DNA of 64,000 nucleotides from Laceyella putida. GTDB lineage: Bacteria; Bacillota; Bacilli; Thermoactinomycetales; Thermoactinomycetaceae. The DNA lies in the NCBI RefSeq assembly GCF_042665195.1, contig NZ_JBHTBW010000087.1, positions 28,516 to 92,515 on the forward strand, given 5' to 3'. Shown piece by piece: positions 55,725-64,000 of this stretch (the stretch's first letter is position 1; the number at the start of each line of letters is the position of its first letter). A program made the translations under genes and the position numbers. The notes below the pieces were generated by a model, which was not told the DNA's origin, did not search any database, and saw nothing but the letters and a program-made list of their open reading frames with translations.

Positions 55725-56444
55725 TTAGAAATCGAATTGATAAGCAAATTCGTAAACATCAGCCCGATAAATAAGCGGACAAATTTCCACCAGTTGCTTG
55801 TTGGCGTCATACGTCTTGCGAGTGAGACGCACGACAGGGATGTTTGAGTTTTTCGGTAGACGCAATGCTTCGCGCTCTTCCTTGCTTGCAAAGTCACAAA
55901 TCAGATTTTCTTCACAAGAAACAGGCTTGAACCCAAGATATTCAAGTGAGCCATACAAAGAAGCATTCGCTTGTTTCATCAGTTTGTATAAATCCTGAGT
56001 CGGTACGAGGCTTGGAATGTATGCCTTAGAAACCGCGACAAGCTGTCCGTTGAGAAGTTGCTCCGTGTGGTAGAAAAGCGCTGGAGTTGAAACTTCGGAC
56101 TGCAACGCTTCCGGAATGTCCTTTTTTTGATCGAGTATGCGCAGCTCTAACACGTTTTTGCTGGCGATCTGTCCAAACTCTTGGGAAAATCCACCCCGGC
56201 GGTAGTTGACGGAGCGAGTGGGAATGACCCGGACAGTCCGCTTTGCGTGTTTTCCTCGCTTTCCTTGAGAAACAACCAGCCCTTCCTTGATCAATTGGTT
56301 GACTGCCTGTTGGATGGTTAACGTTGAACGGGCTCCATACTCTTGCAAGAGATCAAGGTTAGAGGGAAAGGATGAGCCTGGTGGCATTTTTCCTGATAAA
56401 ATCCGTTCCTTGAGATCCTCATAAATCTCTTCCCATTTGGCCAA
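55725..56444 (-). CDS. GntR/HutC-family regulator
   Basis: 239 aa, TTG at 56444 behind GGAGGT. Winged helix in residues about 1-70 (EDLKERILSGKMPPGSSFPS, STLTIQQAVNQLIKEGLV), then a UTRA ligand domain (about 85-237: YHTEQLLNGQLVAVSKAYIP, CEENLICDFASKEEREAL). It probably represses its own operon and the divergent small gene through the GTATAAATTTAAACT boxes. Confidence 0.9.
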   Translation of the reverse strand: MAKWEEIYEDLKERILSGKMPPGSSFPSNLDLLQEYGARSTLTIQQAVNQLIKEGLVVSQGKRGKHAKRTVRVIPTRSVNYRRGGFSQEFGQIASKNVLELRILDQKKDIPEALQSEVSTPALFYHTEQLLNGQLVAVSKAYIPSLVPTQDLYKLMKQANASLYGSLEYLGFKPVSCEENLICDFASKEEREALRLPKNSNIPVVRLTRKTYDANKQLVEICPLIYRADVYEFAYQFDF

Positions 56445-56466
56445 AACGGAACCTCCTTTCTTTGCT

Positions 56467-56558
56467 GTATAAATTTAAACTGATCAACAGTAATTGTACT
56501 ATATTCACTGAAAAAAGAGAACTTTCCTTCTTGTGCGTATTCTAGTTTAAATTTATAC
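56467..56558. promoter_or_regulatory. Inverted GntR boxes between divergent genes
   Basis: GTATAAATTTAAACT (56467-56481) and its exact complement AGTTTAAATTTATAC (56544-56558). A third, slightly diverged copy GTATAAATTTAAA lies at 62850. Probable operators of the GntR protein. Confidence 0.7.
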
Positions 56559-56610
56559 TGGAGATATGAAGGAGAATTTTGAATGAAATGAATGATCGGA
56601 GGGTTGCGAA

Positions 56611-56760
56611 TTGATTAAACGACAAACGAATGAAGATTGTCAGCATGTTTGTCTCTTTCAAGAAGAAGGAGAGCCGATTGTCATTCTGATGAAGAACCTC
56701 ATTGATGTTGAGATCAACACAGGCGTTAGGATCATCACTGGACTCGCTAAAGCAGAATAA
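56611..56760 (+). CDS. Small protein in GntR divergon (49 aa, TTG start)
   Basis: TTG at 56611, GGAGGG 7 nt upstream. IKRQTNEDCQHVCLFQEEGE, then a strand-helix end. Acidic, beta-rich, no family recognised. Divergent from the GntR gene and with an AACCCCT/AAGGGGTT terminator at 56760-56787. Confidence 0.6.
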   Translation: MIKRQTNEDCQHVCLFQEEGEPIVILMKNLIDVEINTGVRIITGLAKAE

Positions 56761-56799
56761 CCCCTGCAGCAAGGGGTTGTTTTTATTCAACAAAAAAGA

Positions 56800-56820
56800 A
56801 CCAGCTTTTTCCTGCTAGTC
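56800..56820 (-). terminator. Terminator
   Basis: GGACTAGCAGG…GCTGGTTC stem, T6 leftward; closes the RHH-like gene. Confidence 0.55.
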
Positions 56821-57042
56821 CTTTTGTTCGTTTTCCTGTTTCAATTCATCTTTTTTCTTTATTGGAACCGGCTGATCATATTTGATTAAGATCAGTTCTG
56901 CCATTTCGTCAATGATTTTTGACATTGGGCGATTGTATTGGAGGGCTGAGAGTTTTTCCAGAGCTTCCCAATAGTTGATGTCAATGGTTGTAGGAACCTT
57001 CATCCTTGATTTGAGTCCGCTACTTGTTTTACGGTTAGCCAT
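56815..57042 (-). CDS. RHH-like regulator (75 aa)
   Basis: ATG behind GGAGG. SSGLKSRMKVPTTIDINYWE, ALEKLSALQYNRPMSKIIDE; strand-helix-helix as in CopG/MetJ-type RHH proteins, with a Lys/Glu tail. It may regulate the transfer genes to its right. Confidence 0.65.
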   Translation of the reverse strand: MANRKTSSGLKSRMKVPTTIDINYWEALEKLSALQYNRPMSKIIDEMAELILIKYDQPVPIKKKDELKQENEQKD

Positions 57043-57139
57043 TGATTAGCCTCCTGTTTTCGAGTTTTGGTAATGTCATGATACCACTTAAAAAATCTTC
57101 TGTAAACTTGGGGAAGTTGGTTGAAACATGGTGAAGTTT

Positions 57140-57361
57140 TTTGTATACTATAGTCAGTGAGGCTGGTGATCATTCCCGGCCCCCAAAGAAGTAAATAAAA
57201 ACAAAAAAACAAAAGAGGAAAAAGATTGTTTTCTCTTCCAATACTTCCGCTTTACATCTTGTTCATCTGTTGATACCACTATCTTTTTCCCGATTCCGGG
57301 ATACTGTGTTTCGCAAAATCACGAAACACACCCCGAAACACAATAGAAAGGTGGGTGTAAA
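57140..57361 (+). other. oriT-like repeat region
   Basis: The gap 57043-57361 has no gene. CCCGATTCCGGG hairpin (57288-57299), then GTGTTTCG (57306) facing CGAAACAC (57322), and another CGAAACAC (57334). An inverted repeat plus a direct copy close upstream of transfer-type genes is the usual form of an oriT. The nick site is unknown. Confidence 0.5.
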
Positions 57362-57652
57362 TTGGCTAGTTCTGATAACATTTTCAAGCTTCTTGGGTCA
57401 TTATCCACAGTGACCAATTTGGTCATTGCCGGGCTCGTTATCTACGCATTTTACAAAACAATCTGGGGATTTAAGGATGATTTGGGTCAATCGATTCCTG
57501 GCTTGGTTAGAGTAAGAAACTTCCTGGTTATGCTGATCATGCTTGGAGCGATTACAGAAGTATCGCTTCTGAAAGCAGCATACAACCTAGGGAAAGAAGT
57601 TAGCCCAATGGTGGTTAGCATCGTAGATGATATTGAATTGGATGTGAAGTAA
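57362..57652 (+). CDS. Small membrane protein of the transfer cluster (96 aa)
   Basis: TTG at 57362, AAAGGTGG upstream. Two TM helices (about 15-35, 50-70) with an acidic end (DDIELDVK). TrbC/VirB2-like in size only; not a clear homologue. First gene of the rightward cluster 57.4-62.2 kb. Confidence 0.6.
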   Translation: MASSDNIFKLLGSLSTVTNLVIAGLVIYAFYKTIWGFKDDLGQSIPGLVRVRNFLVMLIMLGAITEVSLLKAAYNLGKEVSPMVVSIVDDIELDVK

Positions 57653-57654
57653 AG

Positions 57655-57900
57655 ATGGGTGTACTTTACATCAGTCTTCACTATGCCGCGTATGTATTTT
57701 TCTTCTTGATGGCGACTCACGTAGCAATAGATTTTTTTAAGAGGTTTGATCTTAAGTCGGCACTAAAAATTGCTCTTGAATATATGGTTGTGTTGGTCCT
57801 TGCCTTTGCGTGTGTGGGGTTCATGGATATGGATCTCACACCGCAAGAAAAGGCGTGGGCCGATAACTTCTCTAAGACCATGTTCAAGGAGGGGAAATGA
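57655..57900 (+). CDS. Small membrane protein of the transfer cluster (81 aa)
   Basis: ATG 3 bp after the previous stop. Two TM helices (about 5-27, 38-58) and a short acidic-basic tail. Unknown; probably forms a complex with its neighbours. Confidence 0.6.
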   Translation: MGVLYISLHYAAYVFFFLMATHVAIDFFKRFDLKSALKIALEYMVVLVLAFACVGFMDMDLTPQEKAWADNFSKTMFKEGK

Positions 57901-58055
57901 TGAGTTTAGCCTTGATAACGACAATATTGAAATGGTTGCTAATTGCTTCGTTTGCCACCTTCTTCTTCTATCTCAGAAACAAAAAGAAAGACTCAGCGAA
58001 GCAAGAAGTGAAACAAGCTACGCCAACAACATCATCTGTTAAGTATGAAGAGTAA
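57900..58055 (+). CDS. Small single-TM protein (51 aa)
   Basis: Two overlapping ATGs (57897 and 57900) with AAGGAGGGG just upstream; 51 aa from the second. MSLALITTILKWLLIASFAT followed by a basic-polar tail. Too short for usual gene finding; the operon context and signals support it. Confidence 0.55.
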   Translation: MSLALITTILKWLLIASFATFFFYLRNKKKDSAKQEVKQATPTTSSVKYEE

Positions 58056-58094
58056 CCACATGGTTGCTCTTTATCTTTGAAAGGGGTGAAAAGT

Positions 58095-60662
58095 ATGAAG
58101 ATAGTGCGTAATGACTTAATGAAAGTGATTCCGATTGTCGGGTTATCACAAAAGAAGGCAGCAGATGAAAAAGAGAATAACGGGTTTAAATCCATAGTGG
58201 ATGAAATGTTCATAATGAAAAACTTGGTTAATGAGGAAGGGTTTTCGCCTTCATTCAGTTACAAGCTGATGAAGGATAACGGAAAAATACACACCTATTT
58301 GAACGTAATCGACCACGACACGGTACAGAAAAGAGTTCGCCACGCGGTTTACGAAGACTTAGGCGGGTGCCGGTTTTCTGACGGATCGTTGAAATTATCA
58401 GATGAGAATGTGACTGCCTTTATTGTTTCGTCTGCCGATTATTTTTCGCTTAACTTCGATCTAGGTTCGGAAGAAATATCTAAACTATTCGCTCTTATAG
58501 GAAGTAATGAAAAGCTTTTATACAATGTCACAGTACAAGAGCGGGTTGATAACGAAGAGGTCAAAAACCAATTGCTATCTATGATTTATGGCGAAGAATA
58601 TACCGCCACAAATGAGTCTCAAGAGAAAATGGCCCCACTATGGAAAAGCTTCTTTACTGAGGCTGAATTGAAGTCGTTAGAGGAAAAGGCGAAACAAGTG
58701 AAGGACGGATATCAGGCAGTCAGAAATGGATGGGCAAAAGTAAAAGGTTTTGTTAAGCGTACACCTGTAGCGGAAATGGTTGATCTTGATGAGCAAGAGA
58801 AGCAACGTGAGCTCCCTCATAAAACCGAAAAGCAAAAGGCGAAAGCTAAACATTTTGCGGAAGTTCAAATCATGTTTCTTCTATGGACAGAGAACGACAA
58901 GAAAAAAGATCAGTTCCAGCGTGCATTGGAACGTTGGGCAGCCGAGTTACAAGGGGATACGATCATCACAGTATCCCGCTTTGAACCAGATATGAAGAAG
59001 ATCGAAAAGGGCTACATCGATCCAACTCAACCATTGATGATGTTATATCGGAGGGAGTTGGTCCCGCTGATGTGGATGCCGACGCCTGATCAATTCGGAA
59101 AAGAGATATATCATGAACAGAAACTCAAGACGGAGATCGCTGACAATATGTTAACGGATGTGTTGGGATCTCTCCCGTTTGCCCGTCATTTTAACACCAG
59201 AGAATTTATCGCATTCCCACCATACGATACGCGCCAGCAACTAGATGACCGTGTGAAAACCATGCTATTGAGCGGCGGGCAGGGCGGAGGGAAAACGACG
59301 TTTATTATCAATCAGATCATTGAAACCTTTGCCTTGCGAGCCAAGAGTCGTGAGGAGTGGAGGAAGCACGCGAAAAGCGTGGTCGCGTTCGACGTTGCTG
59401 ACGGCGAGATGTTTAGAGAAATCATGAGGTATATTCCAGATTGGTTGCAAGATCGAGTCATTTTTCTTAATCACGCTGATTTTGAAAACCCGGTGCAAGT
59501 TGGGTTTCATGACTTGTTGAAGCTGAACCGCGAGACGCTGAAGCGTACAGGATATGAGACGGAGATTGCAAACATGGATACGCAAATGTTGTTAGATACG
59601 ATCGGTGATGATTCCAAGGTTCAAGCAATTGAAGTCCATCTCATGGGAGCATTACAGGCGTCGTATGCTGCTGGCGAAGGGAATATCATCGATGCAATCA
59701 AGATTTTAAGGGATGAAACGTATCGTAAGCAGATTTTCCATAAACTCGATAGGAAAAAACATGTTATGATCCGGGTCGCCCTTGCCAATTACCAAAAGGA
59801 GTATATGAAAGATTCCGCAACGATTTTAAAGACGATCGATAACCGCATTTTGCAGGTGATGAACTACGACGATTTAACCAATTCCATCACACAGCCACAC
59901 ATGGAGGAAATTGATTTCTGGAAGTGGACGATGGGAGATGAGAATGGTCCATATTTGGTTTTAATCTTCTTGCCGAGCGGATCACTCCAAGAGACGACGT
60001 TTAATTATCTGTTTGCGCATTACTTCCTAAAACTGTGGAAGTTGATGAAATTCCGCGACATCATCAATGAAGATGATCGGCCGGAAACGTTAATTATCGT
60101 TGATGAGATTCACCAGATCATGAATCACAAGGTTGTTGTTGATATCTTCCCATCCTTGTTTAAAGAGCCGCGCAAGTACCGATTCCGATATGTGATGAGT
60201 CTGCATGGTCTTTCATCGATCCAAGGGACCAAGAAGAAAGAGACGATTGAATCGATCAAAAACAACCGCTGTAATTTTGGGTTCTTCGTTGGCGGAGAAG
60301 AAATGTTCAATGAATTTAGAGCGCTGATGGAACCATACGATTCCAACGATTTCAATCATCTGGCCAATTTGGAGTATTGCGCGCTTTTCAGTGTCATGGT
60401 TAACAAAAAATCACAGGTTTTCTTAGGCCGGCTATTGGAGCCGCCATCCATGAGAATGGAGCCTTGCCGGGAACTGGATTTGATGGAGTTCCGGAATATC
60501 AAAAATCGTTTTGGTCGTCCCGTTGATGAGGTCAGGGGAAAACGGGTTGAAATCATCGAGAAGGTGTATGACTTTAGTGTATTCGATGATGAGGAAAAGG
60601 AAGGTGAAAAAGGATGCAATATACACGAAGAGAGCCTTGGGAAGGTCAACATGTTGATTTAG
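58095..60662 (+). CDS. Type IV coupling / VirB4-HerA-like conjugation ATPase
   Basis: ATG at 58095 with AAAGGGGTG upstream; 855 aa. Helical N-terminal third, then a RecA-like ATPase with Walker A GGQGGGKT (about 393-400) and Walker B TLIIVDEIHQI (about 660-670), and RFRYVMSLHGLSS later. The layout fits VirD4/TraG-type or VirB4/HerA-type motor proteins that pump DNA. Few or no TM helices are visible, so the membrane neighbours may anchor it. Exact subgroup uncertain. Confidence 0.75.
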   Translation: MKIVRNDLMKVIPIVGLSQKKAADEKENNGFKSIVDEMFIMKNLVNEEGFSPSFSYKLMKDNGKIHTYLNVIDHDTVQKRVRHAVYEDLGGCRFSDGSLKLSDENVTAFIVSSADYFSLNFDLGSEEISKLFALIGSNEKLLYNVTVQERVDNEEVKNQLLSMIYGEEYTATNESQEKMAPLWKSFFTEAELKSLEEKAKQVKDGYQAVRNGWAKVKGFVKRTPVAEMVDLDEQEKQRELPHKTEKQKAKAKHFAEVQIMFLLWTENDKKKDQFQRALERWAAELQGDTIITVSRFEPDMKKIEKGYIDPTQPLMMLYRRELVPLMWMPTPDQFGKEIYHEQKLKTEIADNMLTDVLGSLPFARHFNTREFIAFPPYDTRQQLDDRVKTMLLSGGQGGGKTTFIINQIIETFALRAKSREEWRKHAKSVVAFDVADGEMFREIMRYIPDWLQDRVIFLNHADFENPVQVGFHDLLKLNRETLKRTGYETEIANMDTQMLLDTIGDDSKVQAIEVHLMGALQASYAAGEGNIIDAIKILRDETYRKQIFHKLDRKKHVMIRVALANYQKEYMKDSATILKTIDNRILQVMNYDDLTNSITQPHMEEIDFWKWTMGDENGPYLVLIFLPSGSLQETTFNYLFAHYFLKLWKLMKFRDIINEDDRPETLIIVDEIHQIMNHKVVVDIFPSLFKEPRKYRFRYVMSLHGLSSIQGTKKKETIESIKNNRCNFGFFVGGEEMFNEFRALMEPYDSNDFNHLANLEYCALFSVMVNKKSQVFLGRLLEPPSMRMEPCRELDLMEFRNIKNRFGRPVDEVRGKRVEIIEKVYDFSVFDDEEKEGEKGCNIHEESLGKVNMLI

Positions 60663-61639
60663 AGCTGGTTGAAGAGATGGATGAGGAAGGATTCGAGACA
60701 GACGAAGATGATGAGTTTATCGAGATGGAAGAAAAAGAGACAAAGCCAAACAAAAGAAAACGGCGTAAGTATTATCGGCGAGCACCTGTTGCGAAAAAAA
60801 ACCTTACCCTTGACTGGCTCAAGTCACAACTCAACGTAAGGGATGTGCACAGGAAGACATTGAAGCTATTGGCGCAACACCGAATCATGAATATTGAACA
60901 GTTGCTTTATTGGCATGAGGATTTTGGTCAACAGAAAAGAGCGAAGGCATTGATGCAACGGCATTTAAACGAGTTGGTTTATTACTACCTGGTAAATAAA
61001 AAAGACCACATTCACCACAAATTCCTAGACGGATCAAAGCGGCGGACGATCTTCGCTGCTCTTGGTCCGTTGGGAAGCAAGGCGGTAGGATGGCAAGAGC
61101 ATGTAGAGCGAATCCGTTATCACACCGATGGGAGTGTATCTATCAACAATCGCTACTTCCATATTTCAAGGGTTTGCGACTTATCTATCATCACGAATGA
61201 GGTGTTGAAAGAAATGGGAGCTTCCCTGGAAATGTGGGTGGTGGAATGCCGGAAAAGTATTGTGAATCACGATAACAACTTGAACCCGGATGCTTTTGCG
61301 ATGATCAAGGACTCTGTGACTAGAAAGAAATACACCGCGTTTATTGAGTTTGATACAGGTGCAGAAGATTTCCGCAGAACGGAGAAATTCCCGGAGCTAA
61401 CAAAGAAGTTCAATCGTTATAAGGAGGTGAAAGAGTGGGATGGCTGGTACAAAAAAAGGGTTAGTATCGAGAGCGAGAACAAATTCCCTTATGTGTTCTT
61501 CGTAACCCAAGAGCCACGACGAATGAAGAAAGTACCTTCGCTATTAAAGGAACGAGTGAACGAATCGATGGTGTGTATGGTTGAGGATTATGCCGCTAGG
61601 CTTAAAGAATTCATTGAGAGGATGAGGGAGAATGCTTAA
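60614..61639 (+). CDS. Replication-relaxation family protein
   Basis: 341 aa, ATG behind GGAAGGTG, overlapping the ATPase end by 49 bp. Acidic N-terminus (about 1-60), then Replic_Relax pattern: TLKLLAQHRIMNIEQLLYWH, KALMQRHLNELVYYYLV, FAALGPLGSKAVGW, then a CxExD-like AFIEFDTGAED. These proteins work with coupling ATPases on conjugative and mobilisable plasmids of Bacillota. Confidence 0.8.
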   Translation: MQYTRREPWEGQHVDLELVEEMDEEGFETDEDDEFIEMEEKETKPNKRKRRKYYRRAPVAKKNLTLDWLKSQLNVRDVHRKTLKLLAQHRIMNIEQLLYWHEDFGQQKRAKALMQRHLNELVYYYLVNKKDHIHHKFLDGSKRRTIFAALGPLGSKAVGWQEHVERIRYHTDGSVSINNRYFHISRVCDLSIITNEVLKEMGASLEMWVVECRKSIVNHDNNLNPDAFAMIKDSVTRKKYTAFIEFDTGAEDFRRTEKFPELTKKFNRYKEVKEWDGWYKKRVSIESENKFPYVFFVTQEPRRMKKVPSLLKERVNESMVCMVEDYAARLKEFIERMRENA

Positions 61640-62165
61640 AGAGTTAATCCGCTGGTTTTTCGGGTTGAATAAATATCAAAGTATTTCCGCGTATCAGATC
61701 AAGATTGCGGAGAAATTGGCAGGCAATCAACGACTGGCCAAGTTACTTTATTACACAAGTGATCGTCCGTTTGATGAGCCGGATCTCAACGAAATTCAAA
61801 TTAACGAATTGTATCAACGCCACATCATTCCATCAAAACCTCCATTGAAGCTATCCGATCCGGTGACGTCTATCTATTTTCACCTGGACGATATAGGCGA
61901 AAGAGACGACTGGCTATTTGCTCAAGGGGAGTTAGAGGTTCGAATCATCACGCCCCACCACCTGATGTATATCAAAGACAAAGACGGAAAGAGGAAGACA
62001 AGGAACTGGGAGATTGCACAAGAGTTTCAAAACAGCACGCGGATGCTGTTCATTTTAAGCGGGTTGAACTTAACGGAGCAGGATCAAAAAACGGCATTTA
62101 GCGGGGAATTCGATGTGCTAGAGCTGAAAGATGAGAACATCCGAATACTCAAGAAATTTTTCTGA
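61632..62165 (+). CDS. Hypothetical protein of the transfer cluster (177 aa)
   Basis: ATG behind GAGGGAGA, overlapping the previous gene by 8 bp. An N-terminal hydrophobic-basic helix (ELIRWFFGLNKYQSISAYQI), then alpha-beta. No family recognised; likely the last gene of the transfer operon (terminator 62170-62210). Confidence 0.6.
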   Translation: MLKELIRWFFGLNKYQSISAYQIKIAEKLAGNQRLAKLLYYTSDRPFDEPDLNEIQINELYQRHIIPSKPPLKLSDPVTSIYFHLDDIGERDDWLFAQGELEVRIITPHHLMYIKDKDGKRKTRNWEIAQEFQNSTRMLFILSGLNLTEQDQKTAFSGEFDVLELKDENIRILKKFF

Positions 62166-62169
62166 TCAA

Positions 62170-62210
62170 AGAAAAGAGTCTGGACATTATGATCGCCCAG
62201 ACTCTTTTAT
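62170..62210. terminator. Bidirectional terminator
   Basis: GAGTCTGG and CCCAGACTC pair, T run to the right; separates convergent genes. Confidence 0.75.
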
Positions 62211-62752
62211 ATTTTCGCCAATCCAATAAACCACATGACAAACTCTTTAAAGCCGTTGTAAATTCCTTTAGCCAATTTGAAGATCTTCCCGCTTGCGATG
62301 ACTAGCGCGATCATCATGATGATGATGGCCGACATCGAAGCCAAGATGAACAGGACCCCACAAACAATGTAGGCACGTAAAACAAGGAACCAGAACAAAC
62401 GTCTGTAGTTGAAGCTTTGAAGGTGCTTTGAAATGATTTGCTTCGTGCGATCGTCTTTGGATCGTTCGATTTTCCTTTTGATTTGTCTATTTTTAAGCCC
62501 ATTTTTTGCTTCATTATATTCCTCAACAAGTATCGTTTTGGTCGAGGAGAAGTCCTTCATAGCTAAGTAATGGAAGATCATTCGCATGTTTATCAGCATA
62601 TAGAGAAAAACACAACTTGTTGCAATGATTAGTATTTGTACGATGATCGGTGATACATATTCGATGATCGAGCCGAACAAATCATATCTTACGAAAAAAA
62701 GCCACATCATCCAAACGAATATTCCTAATTTTATCATTGATTTTATCACCAT
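62207..62752 (-). CDS. Multi-TM membrane protein
   Basis: The start is uncertain between ATG 62752 and nearby GTG 62749, both just after GAGGGGGTG. About 181 aa. TM helices at the N-terminus (about 6-25, 33-54) and near the C-terminus (about 115-145, 155-178) with a basic cytosolic middle (NRQIKRKIERSKDDRTKQII). No family recognised. Divergent from the 63054 gene. Confidence 0.55.
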   Translation of the reverse strand: MVIKSMIKLGIFVWMMWLFFVRYDLFGSIIEYVSPIIVQILIIATSCVFLYMLINMRMIFHYLAMKDFSSTKTILVEEYNEAKNGLKNRQIKRKIERSKDDRTKQIISKHLQSFNYRRLFWFLVLRAYIVCGVLFILASMSAIIIMMIALVIASGKIFKLAKGIYNGFKEFVMWFIGLAKI

Positions 62753-62849
62753 CACCCCCTCAAAGATATTATAACCAAAACATCCCCATGTTTCAACAAG
62801 CGTGACCAAGTTTAGAGATGTTTATTTTGATAAGTACAATCTTTTTTCA

Positions 62850-62864
62850 GTATAAATTTAAATT
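62850..62864. promoter_or_regulatory. Third GntR-type box
   Basis: GTATAAATTTAAATT (62850-62864) matches the GntR box in 13 of 15 positions and lies between divergent membrane-protein genes. Confidence 0.45.
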
Positions 62865-63053
62865 AATAGCTTATCAATAATACTGTGCATTTTTTCTGAA
62901 AATAGCTAACTGTACAAATAGAAAACCTCCATTGAGGGAGAAACGAGAAGTGCTAGGTGAAAGTAAAAAAACTCCAAGATTTGCCCGAAGGAGAGTAGAA
63001 TAAAAGGGATAGATTCTGAAAAGGAATAAAATGTTTGGGAGGGTACGAGGATA
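62865..63053. other. Intergenic stretch
   Basis: A hairpin CCTCCATTGAGGGAG (62927-62941) and GGAGGG before the next gene. No other feature was recognised. Confidence 0.35.
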
Positions 63054-63917
63054 TTGAGAGAGAGGATATGGACAAAATTAAGTGAATTAAGGGAATTGAA
63101 GGGATTCTTCATATTAAAGGTGGTATTTTTTATTGTTGCGTTGTTATCAGGCTCTGTTTCATTTTATAAGATGGACAGTTTAAATGATTTGTGGCCCGAG
63201 TTAGCTGGAATATCGATAGATATCCTCGTGGTTATATTCTTTTACGAGACAATACGAAAAAGAGATGAAGAACGGAAGATGGCTGAGCAAAAAGAGGAAC
63301 AAGAGAAAGAACTCATGCAAGAGTTGATTAGCAGAAACTATCAGAGACTGGTCGAAAAAATTGCCATCACCTTTGTTTCCTTCTTTGCATCCCATATATA
63401 CAATCAACGGGATATCATTCGACGGAGGAGTTATTCCGAGAAAATAATAGAAAAGCAGATTCTACCGACTCTGGACGGTATCATCGATCAACGCGAATAT
63501 GATTTTACTCCTGTGTTGAGAAGGGAAAAAGATATTCCCGATTCATTACTGATTGATCAGAGGCATTGTCTTAATCCGGAGAAAAAGGTGTACTCTATAC
63601 CCGATTTTGATACGAAATTTAGGATTCCAGTACGAAGGTACTTGAATGATTTCTTGAAAATGTATCTTTCGATACTGCCAGAAGAACCGAAAAAGGCTTT
63701 ATTACGTTTGAACGATTCTCTGCTTAAATTTGACGATCTGATAGTCCAGATGGGGTTTTGGATTCCCGATGATGTAGAGGATGATATGGAGTATTTGAGG
63801 AAGCAGAAAAAAATTAGTGAAGAGGAGCGGAAAAAGCTCAAAGGAAATATCGAGGATATAGCATATAAAATCCTTGATTTATTTCAATACCAAGAAACAT
63901 TTACAAAGAAACATTAA
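63054..63917 (+). CDS. Two-TM membrane protein with cytosolic coiled coil (287 aa)
   Basis: TTG at 63054, GGGAGGG and GAGG upstream. TM1 about 18-36, TM2 about 48-66; then a long coiled coil (ETIRKRDEERKMAEQKEEQE) and a helical-acidic C-terminal domain (about 100-287). Unknown function, similar in layout to the other two-TM proteins. Confidence 0.6.
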   Translation: MRERIWTKLSELRELKGFFILKVVFFIVALLSGSVSFYKMDSLNDLWPELAGISIDILVVIFFYETIRKRDEERKMAEQKEEQEKELMQELISRNYQRLVEKIAITFVSFFASHIYNQRDIIRRRSYSEKIIEKQILPTLDGIIDQREYDFTPVLRREKDIPDSLLIDQRHCLNPEKKVYSIPDFDTKFRIPVRRYLNDFLKMYLSILPEEPKKALLRLNDSLLKFDDLIVQMGFWIPDDVEDDMEYLRKQKKISEEERKKLKGNIEDIAYKILDLFQYQETFTKKH

Positions 63918-63923
63918 GAAAGA

Positions 63924-64000
63924 ACGAAAGCCGGGGTGTCAACCACAAGCGCGTGTACCGCATCATGAAAGAGTTGGGGTTGTTAACCCGTTCCAAAGGA
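63924..64000 (+). mobile_element. IS3-family transposase fragment
   Basis: From 63936 the frame reads GVNHKRVYRIMKELGLLTRS, the HTH-21-type motif of IS3-family OrfB just before the integrase core. The left part is missing; the right end lies beyond the window. No start codon of its own. Confidence 0.8.

Noticed and set aside
1..64000. tRNA or rRNA genes
   Set aside because: No cloverleaf with CCA-type end or conserved rRNA motif was recognised by eye.

Overview
The window looks like a large, mosaic extrachromosomal element (a plasmid or phage-plasmid) of a Gram-positive Bacillota host, probably a spore-forming Bacilli such as Bacillaceae or Thermoactinomycetaceae; the genus cannot be fixed from sequence alone. 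The evidence is strong GGAGG-type ribosome sites, frequent TTG and GTG starts, RNPP-type peptide signalling, BC1872/DUF3846/DUF4041 phage families, ParA, a HTH_36 replication protein with intragenic iterons, a Replic_Relax protein and a type IV coupling-like ATPase. No rRNA, tRNA or housekeeping operon was seen.

Layout. 0-4.4 kb: end of an unknown gene, a nucleotidyltransferase/HTH toxin-antitoxin-like pair, a tyrosine recombinase, a six-repeat CRISPR mini-array bracketed by two related hairpins, and a cas2 remnant. 4.4-24.6 kb: mostly leftward small phage-type genes (BC1872, MmcB-like, secreted nuclease, MTase fragments, DUF3846, Sak4-like ATPase), several too short for routine gene finders and several broken by frameshifts or stops. 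24.6-35.4 kb: regulators, an RNPP receptor with its pheromone gene, tandem membrane proteins, a serine recombinase lacking its catalytic serine, the replication gene, a three-gene module between 22-bp direct repeats, and a YqaJ relative lacking active-site residues. 35.5-37.6 kb: an isolated HK97-type capsid, prohead protease and small-protein operon. 38.7-41 kb: an AT-rich centromere-like region, ParA and an unusual partner protein. 41-51 kb: SSB, intron-type PD-(D/E)XK nuclease, small genes, ATP-dependent DNA ligase, and two large membrane-anchored proteins with low-complexity linkers. 51-64 kb: CoiA-like nuclease, helicase loader, RibD-type deaminase with a GntR regulator, an oriT-like repeat region with transfer-type genes, membrane proteins and an IS3-family fragment.

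How it fits together. Rep with its iterons, the DnaI-like loader, SSB and ligase would give replication; Sak4-like and SSB recombination; ParA and partner segregation; the coupling ATPase, Replic_Relax protein and small membrane proteins DNA transfer or relaxation. At least a dozen small operons share one near-identical promoter architecture (TTTACA, about 17 bp, TGATATAAT), which suggests shared control. Several dispersed short repeats (an 18-bp recombinase-type site, a TGCGTCCAA box, a GntR box) bracket or precede accessory modules and are the best leads for new biology. Several reading-frame breaks could be decay or sequencing error.
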